Assembly: GCA_023700845.1 (NCBI GenBank)
Contig: JAMPYD010000030.1
Location: forward strand, 1-11,538
Length of the DNA stretch: 11,538 bases
Source of the DNA: Elusimicrobiota bacterium
GTDB lineage: Bacteria > Elusimicrobiota > Elusimicrobia > UBA1565 > UBA9628
Reading direction: 5' to 3'
Shown: piece after piece, positions 1-8,672 of the stretch
Position numbering within the stretch: the first letter of the stretch is position 1
Layout of the letters: each line of letters begins with the position of its first letter
The notes under the pieces: model-generated
What the model was told of the DNA's origin: nothing
What the model saw: the letters and a program-made list of their open reading frames with translations, nothing else
Database searches by the model: none
Translations under genes and position numbers: made by a program

Positions 1-582
1 CGAGACGCCGCTGATCTCGCTGAGGCCCGTCGCCTGCGCCAGGGCCGCGCCCTCGAGCTTCGGCGCCTCGTAGGTCGCGATCTTCTCGCGCAGGATCGAG
101 ACGAAGTAGCCCATCACGTGGACGATCGGGCTCTTGATGCCGAACAGGTAGGCGTACAGGTTTCGCTCGGAGACGCGGTAGCGGATCTGGCCCGTGAGGC
201 CGGTGTTGAGCTGGTCCTTCGTGATGGCCTCGAGCACCGTGCCGCCCTTGTTGGCGCCCGGGGTCTCGGGGTCGGACGCGATGTTGATGCTCTCGGTCGC
301 GATCGAGACCTTATAGACCCTCTCCCACGGCCACTTGAAGTAGGGGCCGCCGGGCGGTATGACCCGGAGCTGGGGGTAGTTGTAGCGCTTCTGCTCGTCG
401 GGGGTCAAAGTCGCCTTGAACTCGGGATCGTCCAGGGTCATCGCCCCTTCGAGGCGCTGGGCGCGCCCGAAGCTCGTCTTGACCGCCCTCTCGTTCTGGT
501 CGACCGTGTACAGGCCGGCCACGAGGTAGTTGAGCAGGAACCAAGCCACGAAACCGAACGCCGCGCCGATTAGAATGCTCAT
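1..582 (-). CDS. SPFH/Band 7 domain membrane protein (HflK/HflC- or stomatin-like), C-terminus cut off
   Basis: The first 194 residues are present and the gene continues past the left edge. A hydrophobic N-terminal segment (about residues 3-25, ending LYTVDQNERAV) is followed by the start of an SPFH/Band 7 domain. Recognisable parts are the VDQNERAV..SFG strand pair, the PPGGPYFKWPWERVYKV stretch (about 76-92) and a QIRYRVSERNLYAYLFG segment (about 132-148). Family members form large membrane-anchored rings; HflK/HflC enclose and regulate the FtsH protease, while stomatin and prohibitin types organise membrane domains. An insert rich in acidic residues and proline (about 46-70) is unlike short stomatins and more like HflK-type proteins. 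The ATG has a GGAG Shine-Dalgarno 5 bases upstream and a good sigma70-like promoter beyond that. The family call is firm. The subfamily is uncertain because the C-terminal half and the partner gene lie outside the window. Confidence 0.85.
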   Translation of the reverse strand, partial: MSILIGAAFGFVAWFLLNYLVAGLYTVDQNERAVKTSFGRAQRLEGAMTLDDPEFKATLTPDEQKRYNYPQLRVIPPGGPYFKWPWERVYKVSIATESINIASDPETPGANKGGTVLEAITKDQLNTGLTGQIRYRVSERNLYAYLFGIKSPIVHVMGYFVSILREKIATYEAPKLEGAALAQATGLSEISGVS

Positions 583-615
583 GGGTCTCCAGCGGCCGTG
601 CAGGGCCGAGACCGC

Positions 616-644
616 AGTTTAGCGCGGTTGGGGGCGGGCGTCAA
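616..644 (-). promoter_or_regulatory. Sigma70-like promoter for the SPFH-protein gene
   Basis: On the minus strand a -35 element TTGACG (644-639) and a -10 element TAAACT (621-616) are separated by exactly 17 bases. They match the consensus at five and four of six positions. The predicted start near 609 gives a leader of about 26 bases that contains the GGAG ribosome binding site. The spacing and orientation fit the gene well. No experimental support is available from sequence alone. Confidence 0.55.
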
Positions 645-690
645 CCATCTTCGACGACGCCGACGGCCGCCCGGTGTGACCGGAGCGCCC

Positions 691-719
691 TTGTGTTTTT
701 CGGCCAATTCTCTTATCCT
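691..719 (+). promoter_or_regulatory. Possible weak sigma70-like promoter for the repeat-protein gene
   Basis: TTGTGT (691-696) and TATCCT (714-719) are 17 bases apart and lie just upstream of the AGGAGG ribosome binding site at 731-736. The match to consensus is only three and four of six. The surrounding stretch is clearly more AT-rich than its neighbours, as expected for a promoter in a high-GC genome. Confidence 0.35.
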
Positions 720-742
720 CACGAAGGTATAGGAGGTCTTGC

Positions 743-1273
743 ATGAAACTCGCTTTGCTGATCCTCACCGTTTCGCTGGCCGGCGCGATGCCGCTTCGGG
801 CGCAGGACGACGCCCAGGGCGGGCCTCCCGCGGAGACGCCCTCGGGCACCCAGCCCGCCGTTCCCGGCGAGCGCCCGGCGATTCCCGGCGACAAGGGGGA
901 AAAGGGCGAGGTGGGCGATCGCGGCGAGGGGGAGCGCAAGGGCGAGCGGCGGAAGGACCGGCGCGGGCCGCGCCGCGACGACCGGCAGGGCGAACGCCGC
1001 GAGGAGCGCCGCGAGGAACGCCGGGAAGAGCGCCGCGAAGAACGCCGAGAAGATCGCCGCGAGGATCGCCGGGAAGAGCGCCAGGGCGAACGCCGCGAGG
1101 AGCGCCGCGAAGGCCGCCGGGAAGAGCGGCAGGGTGAGCGCCGCGAGCAGCGCGGCAATAACGGCGTCCGAGATCACGGCCGCGGCGAGGGTCGCGGCGG
1201 ACGCGGTCAGGGCGGCGAGCGCCGCCAGGGCGGCGGGGGCGGCCAGCGCCGGGGCAACGGCCGGGGCCGCTGA
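743..1273 (+). CDS. Secreted low-complexity protein with Arg-Arg-Glu-Glu repeats and a Gly/Arg-rich tail
   Basis: This 176-residue protein matches no family I recognise. Residues 1-21 look like a signal peptide (MKLALLIL..., hydrophobic core, cleavage likely after PLRAQ or nearby). A Pro/Gly-rich linker with collagen-like Gly-x-x steps (about 36-64) leads into a highly charged region (about 80-136) built from the tetrapeptide RREE and close variants RRED, RQGE and RREG. The tail (about 139-176) is rich in Gly, Arg and Gln, resembling RGG-type segments. Alternating pairs of basic and acidic residues could form a single charged helix or a disordered polyampholyte. Nucleic-acid or cell-surface polymer binding is possible but is only an inference. 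The start is supported by AGGAGG 6 bases before the ATG and by the signal peptide. Opposite-strand frames here are artefacts of the repeat. Confidence 0.75.
   Translation: MKLALLILTVSLAGAMPLRAQDDAQGGPPAETPSGTQPAVPGERPAIPGDKGEKGEVGDRGEGERKGERRKDRRGPRRDDRQGERREERREERREERREERREDRREDRREERQGERREERREGRREERQGERREQRGNNGVRDHGRGEGRGGRGQGGERRQGGGGGQRRGNGRGR
980..1150 (+). repeat. Degenerate 12-bp tandem repeat encoding RREE units
   Basis: The DNA repeats with a 12-base period (for example cgccgcgaggag) through the charged region of the secreted repeat protein. Units differ mostly at third codon positions (gag/gaa for Glu; cgc/cgg/cga for Arg) or by Glu-to-Asp changes, and a few units carry Gln-Gly or Gly substitutions. 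The protein pattern is therefore better conserved than the DNA pattern. Confidence 0.8.
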
Positions 1274-1286
1274 CCCCGCCGCGCTA

Positions 1287-1316
1287 GGTCCGCCGGGGGG
1301 ATCGCCCCCGCGGACC
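1287..1316. terminator. Strong GC hairpin between convergent genes, possible bidirectional terminator
   Basis: GGTCCGC (1287-1293) pairs with GCGGACC (1310-1316). Inside it GGGGG pairs with CCCCC around a short loop, giving about 12 base pairs with one bulge. It sits 13 bases after the stop of the plus-strand repeat protein and 20 bases after the stop of the minus-strand cupin. Neither side has a run of T after the stem, so it is not a textbook intrinsic terminator. It may still stop or stabilise transcripts from both sides. Confidence 0.45.
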
Positions 1317-1336
1317 CGCGCGACGGGTGAGGACGG

Positions 1337-1708
1337 TTACTTTTTCTTGGCGTAGTCGACGAAGCCCTGGAAATCCACGACGACCACCGGCTCGTCGCCG
1401 AGCACCCACGCGTCATGGCCGGGGGGGATGTTCATGACGTCCCCGGGCTTCACGACGAGCTCCGTCCCGTCGTCCATGACCACCTGCATCTGTCCCGAGA
1501 CCTGATAGCCGAAGTGCGGCGCCTCGCAGCTCTTCGTCTTGGCGATCGGCTTCACGTGGGACGACCATTTCCAGCCCGGCTCGAACACGGCCCGTCCGAC
1601 CGTCCGGCCGGCGATGTTGACGAGCTCGAGACGCCCTTTTTCGAATCCCCGGACCTCATCCGGCTTGTCGAGGGTTTTTACCGTCATTCTTTCCAGCACC
1701 TTCGCCAT
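1337..1708 (-). CDS. Small single-domain cupin protein
   Basis: This 123-residue protein is one conserved cupin barrel with no signal peptide, so it should be cytoplasmic. The first cupin motif is seen as the PGWKWSSH stretch (about 44-51) followed by CEAPHFGYQVSGQ (61-73). The second is the KPGDVMNIPPGHDAW stretch (87-101). Likely metal ligands are H51, E62 or C61, H65 and H98. The pattern PGW.W..H...C...H.GYV.SG is a recurrent small-cupin subfamily without an assigned reaction; candidate roles are a metal-dependent enzyme or a small-molecule sensor. The ATG at the right end has GGAGG 5 bases upstream; a second Met at residue 8 is less likely. It lies 45 bases downstream of a small secreted-protein gene on the same strand and may share its transcript. 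The fold is sure; the substrate is unknown. Confidence 0.85.
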   Translation of the reverse strand: MAKVLERMTVKTLDKPDEVRGFEKGRLELVNIAGRTVGRAVFEPGWKWSSHVKPIAKTKSCEAPHFGYQVSGQMQVVMDDGTELVVKPGDVMNIPPGHDAWVLGDEPVVVVDFQGFVDYAKKK

Positions 1709-1753
1709 GGAGACCTCCGTGCGGATTGGTTTACGCCGAAATAGACGCGGACG

Positions 1754-2125
1754 CTAGCGCAGCGCGCCGGTGACGTCGAATTGGCAGGTCTCGCCCGGCA
1801 TCAGGCTCCAGACGAGCCTCGCCCGAGCCACGCTGACCGTGCGGCCGGGCGGAATCAGGGCGGAGCCTTGCACCGAAACCGCCGGACGCGACATCGAGTT
1901 CGCGACGGTGAAGGTGAATCGGACCAGGCCGTCGACGCGGACCATGCCCGTCCCGTTGTTCCGGACGAAGCCCTCGACCGTCGTGGCGTCGACGGCCTCG
2001 CACCCGGTCTGGTACGGCACCGAGCCCGGCGGGGTGAACTGCGCCTTGCTCCGCTCCAGGACGACGCCGGACATGACGGCGGCGCCGAGCACCGCGACGG
2101 CGAACCAGCCGGATCTTCTCTTCAT
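1754..2125 (-). CDS. Small secreted protein of unknown function with two cysteines
   Basis: This 123-residue protein starts MKRR followed by a hydrophobic stretch (about 7-23), a typical Sec signal peptide, with cleavage probably near residue 29. The mature part of about 95 residues is rich in beta-prone Val, Thr and Phe and has exactly two cysteines, C42 and C114, near its two ends. They could form one disulfide closing a small beta-sandwich domain. Segments such as VEGFVRNNGTG and LVRFTFTVANS suggest an Ig- or FxLYD-like beta fold, but I do not recognise a family. The start is well supported by GAGGAGGG about 4 bases upstream of the ATG and a TATACT -10 element just before. The cupin follows 45 bases downstream. 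Export is likely; function is unknown. Confidence 0.7.
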   Translation of the reverse strand: MKRRSGWFAVAVLGAAVMSGVVLERSKAQFTPPGSVPYQTGCEAVDATTVEGFVRNNGTGMVRVDGLVRFTFTVANSMSRPAVSVQGSALIPPGRTVSVARARLVWSLMPGETCQFDVTGALR

Positions 2126-2146
2126 GGGGCCCTCCTCTCGATTTTC

Positions 2147-2152
2147 AGTATA
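2147..2152 (-). promoter_or_regulatory. Probable -10 element for the small secreted-protein gene
   Basis: TATACT on the minus strand matches the sigma70 -10 consensus at five of six positions. It predicts a transcript start near 2140 and a 15-base leader carrying GAGGAGGG. No convincing -35 element lies 16-18 bases upstream. Confidence 0.4.
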
Positions 2153-2222
2153 CCGAGGCGCCCCGGACGGAGCTAGAGAGGAAAGTTCAAGCTTTTGTGT
2201 CGGGATGCGGGCGGGCGCGGCG

Positions 2223-3707
2223 CTAGCGCGCGGCGGGGAAGGTCAGGCGGATGGGCTGGGCGTTCTCGACGGGCGTGACGCGCAAGGCCTGATCGGCGGG
2301 GTCGCGCTCGATGAGGCCCAGAACCGCCTTTTGGGCGACGACCGTCTCGAAGTGGGCGAAGGTGACGACCTGGCGGCCGGGATATTCCTTGATAATGCGG
2401 CGCAGGACGCCGCGCTGGCGGATCATGACGTCGAAGCGGCTTTCGCCGCTCGGAAAGCGGTCCAGGAAGGTCCGCCCTTCGCCGGAGATTCCGTTGAAGG
2501 CGGGCCAGCTCGCGAGCGTTTCGGCTTTGGCGATGGTCCAGCCCTCGAACTCGCCGAAGGCGAGCTCGGCCAGGCCGCGCTCGACGCGCGCCTCGTACAG
2601 GCGGCGGGGAGGACCCTTCGCGAGGGCGCGGGCCCGTTGGTCGAGAAGCTCCTGCAGGGCCGCCGCCGTCTGCCGCGCGCGCTTCAGGGGGCTGACCAGG
2701 ACCACGAGCGGACGGCGGGTGCCGGCCAGGATTTCGCGGGCCCAGCCGTCGCCTCCGAGGTTCTCGTACATCTTGAGCGCCGCGGCGCGCGCCTGCGACT
2801 CGCCGTGAACTCCCTTCTCGTTCGGCGTATTCGTCAGCGAGGCGTCGATGCCGGATCCGGCCAGCAGGCGGGCTCGATTCGTGCCGGTTTCGCCGTGCCG
2901 GACGGTGAAAAGCTCGATCTTGGCGGCGTACAAAGCCGCGACCAGGGGGTCGGGCGCGGCCTGCCTGACCGCGCCGCCGGGAAGCTCCTCGTAGACGCCG
3001 GCCAGGCCGGCGGGGATATCCCGGCGCTCGAAGGCGACCGCGTCCTGCGGGTAGACCTTGTACCGGCGCCTGCGGCCGGAGGCGTCCGCGGCATGATGGA
3101 CGAAGCCGGCGCCTTCCGCGACGACGTCCGCGCCCAGGCCGCTCCCGGGCGGCGAGGGGCGAACGACGAGAGGAACGTCGTCCGGCGGGGCGGAGCGGGG
3201 CGAGGCGCCGTCGAAAAAGCGCTTCAAGCCCGCCCGGACCTGGGCGATGTCGGCGCCGTCGGGGGAGGAAAACAGGCTTCGGGCGCGCTCCACGGCGGCG
3301 GACAGGCCCGTATCGCGGGCCGCGCGCGCCTGAAGGCCGTCCGCCGCGGTCGCGATCAGGGCGACATTCTCCCTGCCGAGCGCTCGGGACAGCATCACGC
3401 GCGTCTCGCGATCGTCGCGCAATCGACCCGCTTGGGGGGAGACGATCAGCGCCAGGGCGGCGGACGCCGAGACGCGGTCCGCGGCGAGAGCGGGAAACTG
3501 CGAGGAGGGAAGGGAGGTCAAGGCTTCGAGCCGGCTCAGGCCGGCCGCCGGCGGCAGGGACATGTACTGCTGAAGCTGTCCGGCGAGGACGGCCTGAAAG
3601 CCGATGCGGGTGACGGGGGACGCGCCGACGACGCCCGCCGGCGCCCGCGACGCCGCGGCGGCCAGGACGAGGACGGCCAGCAAGGTCCGGCGGATGATGG
3701 AAGGCAT
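2223..3707 (-). CDS. Secreted histidine phosphatase superfamily protein with a long N-terminal extension
   Basis: This 494-residue protein begins with a signal peptide (MPSIIRRTLLAVLVLAAAAS..., about 1-25), so it should act outside the cytoplasm. Residues about 265-490 form a branch 1 (phosphoglycerate-mutase-like) histidine phosphatase domain. It has the nucleophile motif VRHGET (R270, H271, E273), SPLKRARQTA with R343, the acidic residue E381 in GLAELAFGEFEGW and the second histidine H452 in TFAHFE. The full catalytic set is present, so phosphatase activity is likely; the substrate cannot be read from sequence. Residues about 30-265 are Ala/Leu-rich, probably helical, and match no domain I recognise. 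The start at the Met before the signal peptide is chosen because an in-frame extension to 3974 would overlap the DUF2203 gene and looks non-coding. The ribosome binding site is weak (AAGGG close to the ATG). It stands 77 bases after the neighbouring six-gene operon. Confidence 0.85.
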   Translation of the reverse strand: MPSIIRRTLLAVLVLAAAASRAPAGVVGASPVTRIGFQAVLAGQLQQYMSLPPAAGLSRLEALTSLPSSQFPALAADRVSASAALALIVSPQAGRLRDDRETRVMLSRALGRENVALIATAADGLQARAARDTGLSAAVERARSLFSSPDGADIAQVRAGLKRFFDGASPRSAPPDDVPLVVRPSPPGSGLGADVVAEGAGFVHHAADASGRRRRYKVYPQDAVAFERRDIPAGLAGVYEELPGGAVRQAAPDPLVAALYAAKIELFTVRHGETGTNRARLLAGSGIDASLTNTPNEKGVHGESQARAAALKMYENLGGDGWAREILAGTRRPLVVLVSPLKRARQTAAALQELLDQRARALAKGPPRRLYEARVERGLAELAFGEFEGWTIAKAETLASWPAFNGISGEGRTFLDRFPSGESRFDVMIRQRGVLRRIIKEYPGRQVVTFAHFETVVAQKAVLGLIERDPADQALRVTPVENAQPIRLTFPAAR

Positions 3708-3742
3708 CACCCTTAGGATATCCGGAACGCCGTCGGGCGGCC

Positions 3743-3779
3743 AGGAGCCTTCGGTCCCGGACCGCCGGCCGAAGGGCCT
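3743..3779 (-). terminator. Possible hairpin terminator after the sdh-kinase-DUF2203 gene run
   Basis: Six bases after the DUF2203 stop codon, CCGAAGG (3769-3775) pairs with CCTTCGG (3748-3754), and a further AGG/CCT pair extends the stem past a small internal loop. The apical part contains a second self-complementary stretch, CGGTCCCGGACCG. There is no T-run after it. It could mark the end of the upstream operon before the phosphatase gene. Confidence 0.3.
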
Positions 3780-3784
3780 ACCCC

Positions 3785-4174
3785 TCAGCGGCGCTTGGGC
3801 AGCGGCTTGCGCGTGGAAAAGCCCTCGTTGACGGGGTGGTAGTGGGAGACGCGCTTTTCCCCGAGCTTCCAGCAGAGGTAGGCCTCGTCGCCGTTGACGC
3901 GGGCGGGGAAATCCACGAGGGCCGGCTCCACGCCCTTGGGCAGGGCGCCGAGCTCGACGATCTTCTGCATCCAATCGTTGATGCCGGAGGCGAGGAACTG
4001 CAGCTGGGACCTCTCGATGGCCGCGCCGGCCTCGTCGCCGTCCCCCGACGTCTGGCGCCGGCGCAGGCTCTCGGCCTTGAGCTCGGCCTGGGCGGCGAGG
4101 GAGGCCACGGCCTCGAAAATCCTCTCGAGCTCGGGGATGAGGGCGTCGGCCTCCTCGGGCGTGAAGTACTTCAC
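3785..4174 (-). CDS. DUF2203 family protein
   Basis: This 129-residue protein starts KYFTPEEADALIPEL, the usual DUF2203 opening, followed by an amphipathic helical region (about 8-75). The hallmark C-terminal block follows: ALVDFPARVNGDEAYLCWKLGE (85-106), then HYHPVNEGFSTRKPL (111-125). The conserved Cys-Trp and histidines could bind a metal or ligand, but the family has no established function. It should be cytoplasmic. The start is a GTG that shares the bases GTGA with the TGA stop of the kinase gene, so the two are probably translationally coupled. No Met start lies in a sensible place, and the upstream in-frame extension is kinase coding sequence in another frame. Family assignment is firm; function is unknown. 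Confidence 0.85.
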   Translation of the reverse strand: MKYFTPEEADALIPELERIFEAVASLAAQAELKAESLRRRQTSGDGDEAGAAIERSQLQFLASGINDWMQKIVELGALPKGVEPALVDFPARVNGDEAYLCWKLGEKRVSHYHPVNEGFSTRKPLPKRR

Positions 4175-5634
4175 GCGGAGGCGACCCTCTCGAGCAGCTC
4201 GAGGAACTCGAGCGCGCTGCCCATGCGCTCCTTCGGGTCGGGCGCCAGCACCGAGTTCACGAACAGGTCGAGCTCCCGGGGCAGGCCCGGGACCAGGGCG
4301 CTCGGCGCCGGGAAGCGGCGGGCGCGCTTCTGCTCGACGAGCTCCTCGACGGTGCCCCCGGCGAAGGGCAAGGTCCCGGTGGTCATCTCGTAGAGGCAGA
4401 CGCCCATCGCGTAGATGTCCGAGGCGCGCACGCTTTTGCCGTAATGCTGCTCCGGGGGCATGTAGCGCAGGGTCCCCGAGGCGTCGAGGTGGCCGGGCCC
4501 GGTGCTCGTGACCGTGCGCGTGGACTCGAGCGCGATGCCGAAATCCATGACGCGCGCGATGCCGTTCTCGTCGATCATGATGTTGGCGGGCTTGAGGTCG
4601 CGGTGCAGGACGTGGTTCTTGTGCGCGTGGTCGATGGCCGGGCAGACGTGGGAGAAGATCCTCAGGCATTCCTTGAGGGACAGGCGGGGCTTCTCCGTCA
4701 GAACCTGCGCCAGGGTCTTGCCTTTGACGAACTCGAAGACGATGTAGACGTCCTCCCCGTTCTCCATGCAGTCGTGGATCTGGACGATGTAGGGATGCGT
4801 GAGCCTGGCGACGGTCTTGGCCTCGTGGAGGAACTGCTTGCGCAGGGACGCGTCGAGCTTGAGGTCCGGCAGCATCCGCTTCAGCGCCACCTTGCGACCC
4901 AAGGCGAGGTCCTGGCCCTCGTAGACCTCGCCCATGCCGCCGGCGGTGAGCAGGGGGCCGAGGGCGTACTTGTCGGTCAGGGACTGCTTCGCCTCCGCGG
5001 GCGCGGGCTCGCGCCGGGCGATCCTCAGGCCGGCGGCGATCAGGCCGGCCGCGAGCAGGATCAGCAGCGCCGCGAGCGGAACCAGGCCGTGCGGCTTTTC
5101 CTCGGGCCGCGGAGATTCCTCGGGCGCGGCGATGTTCGGCGGGATCGGCTCGACGGGGCTCGCGTTCACGCGGGCCAAGCCCTCGGGCAAGGGACGATCG
5201 GAGGGCGGGCGGGAGAGCATGATCGGGGTGTCGTGGCCGGGGCCCACGATGGGCCGCTCGCCGAGGGGATGGCCCAGCGGCAGCGCCGGAGGCCCCGGCG
5301 GCTCCGGATCGCGCCCGGCGGCCTCCGCGGCGGCGAAGTAGAGCTCGTCGACCATCCTCGCGGCGTCCTTGTAGCGGCCGGAGAGCGTGACCTGTTGGAC
5401 CGCGCGGGCTTTTTCCTTGCTCAGGTAGCGCCGGGGCCGGCCGCTGGCCATGGCGAAATGCATGAGCCGGTCCATGCGTTCCTTGATGGTGTCCGGCCTC
5501 GTCGGGGAGGCTTTCACCTCGGCGGCGAGCTCGCGGGCCGCGGCGTCGGTGCGCTCCACCGGGGGAGGATCCTGGGACCGCGCGGGTAGAGCGAGGCAGG
5601 CCGCGAGCAAGGTGAACGCCGCGGCGCGGATCAC
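4171..5634 (-). CDS. Receptor-like membrane Ser/Thr protein kinase (kinase domain C-terminal)
   Basis: This 487-residue protein has an N-terminal signal peptide (about 1-20), a proline-rich and partly helical external region (about 21-182), one transmembrane helix (about 184-204) and a C-terminal Hanks-type kinase domain (about 223-487). Kinase landmarks are the glycine loop LLTAGGMGEVYEG (228-240), K252, E271 in helix C, HRDLKPAN (344-351, catalytic D346), DFG (364-366), PPE (393-395), SDIYAMG with D406, and a final RMG (R470). All catalytic residues are present, so it should be active, phosphorylating Ser/Thr on cytoplasmic targets in response to an external or membrane cue. The order is unusual, since most bacterial kinases of this family put the kinase domain first. 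The GTG start is chosen because it overlaps the stop of the release-factor-like gene as GTGA and begins a clean signal peptide. The stop overlaps the DUF2203 start in the same way. Confidence 0.88.
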   Translation of the reverse strand: MIRAAAFTLLAACLALPARSQDPPPVERTDAAARELAAEVKASPTRPDTIKERMDRLMHFAMASGRPRRYLSKEKARAVQQVTLSGRYKDAARMVDELYFAAAEAAGRDPEPPGPPALPLGHPLGERPIVGPGHDTPIMLSRPPSDRPLPEGLARVNASPVEPIPPNIAAPEESPRPEEKPHGLVPLAALLILLAAGLIAAGLRIARREPAPAEAKQSLTDKYALGPLLTAGGMGEVYEGQDLALGRKVALKRMLPDLKLDASLRKQFLHEAKTVARLTHPYIVQIHDCMENGEDVYIVFEFVKGKTLAQVLTEKPRLSLKECLRIFSHVCPAIDHAHKNHVLHRDLKPANIMIDENGIARVMDFGIALESTRTVTSTGPGHLDASGTLRYMPPEQHYGKSVRASDIYAMGVCLYEMTTGTLPFAGGTVEELVEQKRARRFPAPSALVPGLPRELDLFVNSVLAPDPKERMGSALEFLELLERVASA

Positions 5635-6005
5635 GCGCCGGCTCCGTGCTTCTCGGCCGAACGCGCGTGCGCGCGCGCCTTGCGGCGGCGCAGGCGCTCC
5701 ATCTCCTGGAGGCGCTCGGAGGTCTCGGGCGATATCCTCATCTCGATCCGGTCCACGAGCTCTCTCAGGGCGAGGAAGCGGTTGAGGCTGCGCTTGCGCT
5801 CGCGCTGGCAGGCCACGCGGATGTCCAGCGGAGGATAGCACAGCTGGACGCGGTTGGAGGTCTTGTTGACCTTCTGCCCGCCCTTGCCCCCGCCGCGCGA
5901 GAACGTCTCCTCGACCAGCCGCAGGTCGATCTTCAAACGAACGATGCGGCTCTTGAGCTCCTCGAGCTTCCCCGGCGCGACGCCGAAATCCTCGTTGAGC
6001 TGCAA
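5631..6005 (-). CDS. GGQ-domain peptide chain release factor-like protein (ribosome rescue type)
   Basis: This 124-residue protein has only the catalytic domain of class I release factors. The core GGGKGGQKVNKTSNRVQL (38-55) carries the GGQ motif (42-44) that triggers peptidyl-tRNA hydrolysis on the ribosome. It is followed by a segment resembling the usual Arg-rich strand (CQRERKRSLNR) and a very basic C-terminal tail (about 98-119, RLRRRKARAHARS). Lack of a codon-recognition domain plus a basic tail is the layout of ArfB/YaeJ and C12orf65-type rescue factors, which release stalled ribosomes; the tail in ArfB enters the empty mRNA channel. The Pro usually seen just before GGQ (GPGGQ) is Lys here. 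A TTG start 5 bases after the sdhB stop, preceded by AGGA, is favoured; no ATG is available before the domain. The stop overlaps the kinase start as GTGA. Substrate ribosome state and exact subfamily are inferred. Confidence 0.82.
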   Translation of the reverse strand: MQLNEDFGVAPGKLEELKSRIVRLKIDLRLVEETFSRGGGKGGQKVNKTSNRVQLCYPPLDIRVACQRERKRSLNRFLALRELVDRIEMRISPETSERLQEMERLRRRKARAHARSAEKHGAGA

Positions 6006-6010
6006 GCGTC

Positions 6011-6757
<747 letters not shown>

Positions 6758-6758
6758 G

Positions 6759-8668
<1,910 letters not shown>

Positions 8669-8672
<4 letters not shown>

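Noticed and set aside
719..1177. Minus-strand frames of 152 and 179 residues, one Ala/Leu/Phe-rich and one Arg/Ser-rich
   Set aside because: They are the reverse readings of the 12-base RREE repeat; they have no ribosome binding site, and the plus-strand frame has a signal peptide and AGGAGG.
1770..3716. Plus-strand open frame of 648 residues
   Set aside because: It runs antisense across the small secreted protein and the histidine phosphatase, whose motifs are clear; it is a long frame kept open by high GC and shows no domain.
3715..3720. TATCCT as a -10 element giving a leaderless phosphatase transcript
   Set aside because: Only four of six consensus bases and no -35 match; too weak to list as a promoter.
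3708..3974. N-terminal extension of the histidine phosphatase to 3974
   Set aside because: It would overlap the DUF2203 gene, reads as Arg/Pro/Gly-rich shadow sequence, and would bury the signal peptide at residue 90.
4175..4669. N-terminal extension of the DUF2203 frame
   Set aside because: This stretch encodes the kinase domain in another frame; the DUF2203 domain begins exactly at the GTG that overlaps the kinase stop.
4444..5589. Plus-strand frame of 381 residues opposite the kinase
   Set aside because: Antisense shadow of a gene with every kinase motif; no start signal or recognisable domain.
5635..5841. Upstream extension of the kinase
   Set aside because: It covers the end of the release-factor-like gene in a different frame and would hide the signal peptide.
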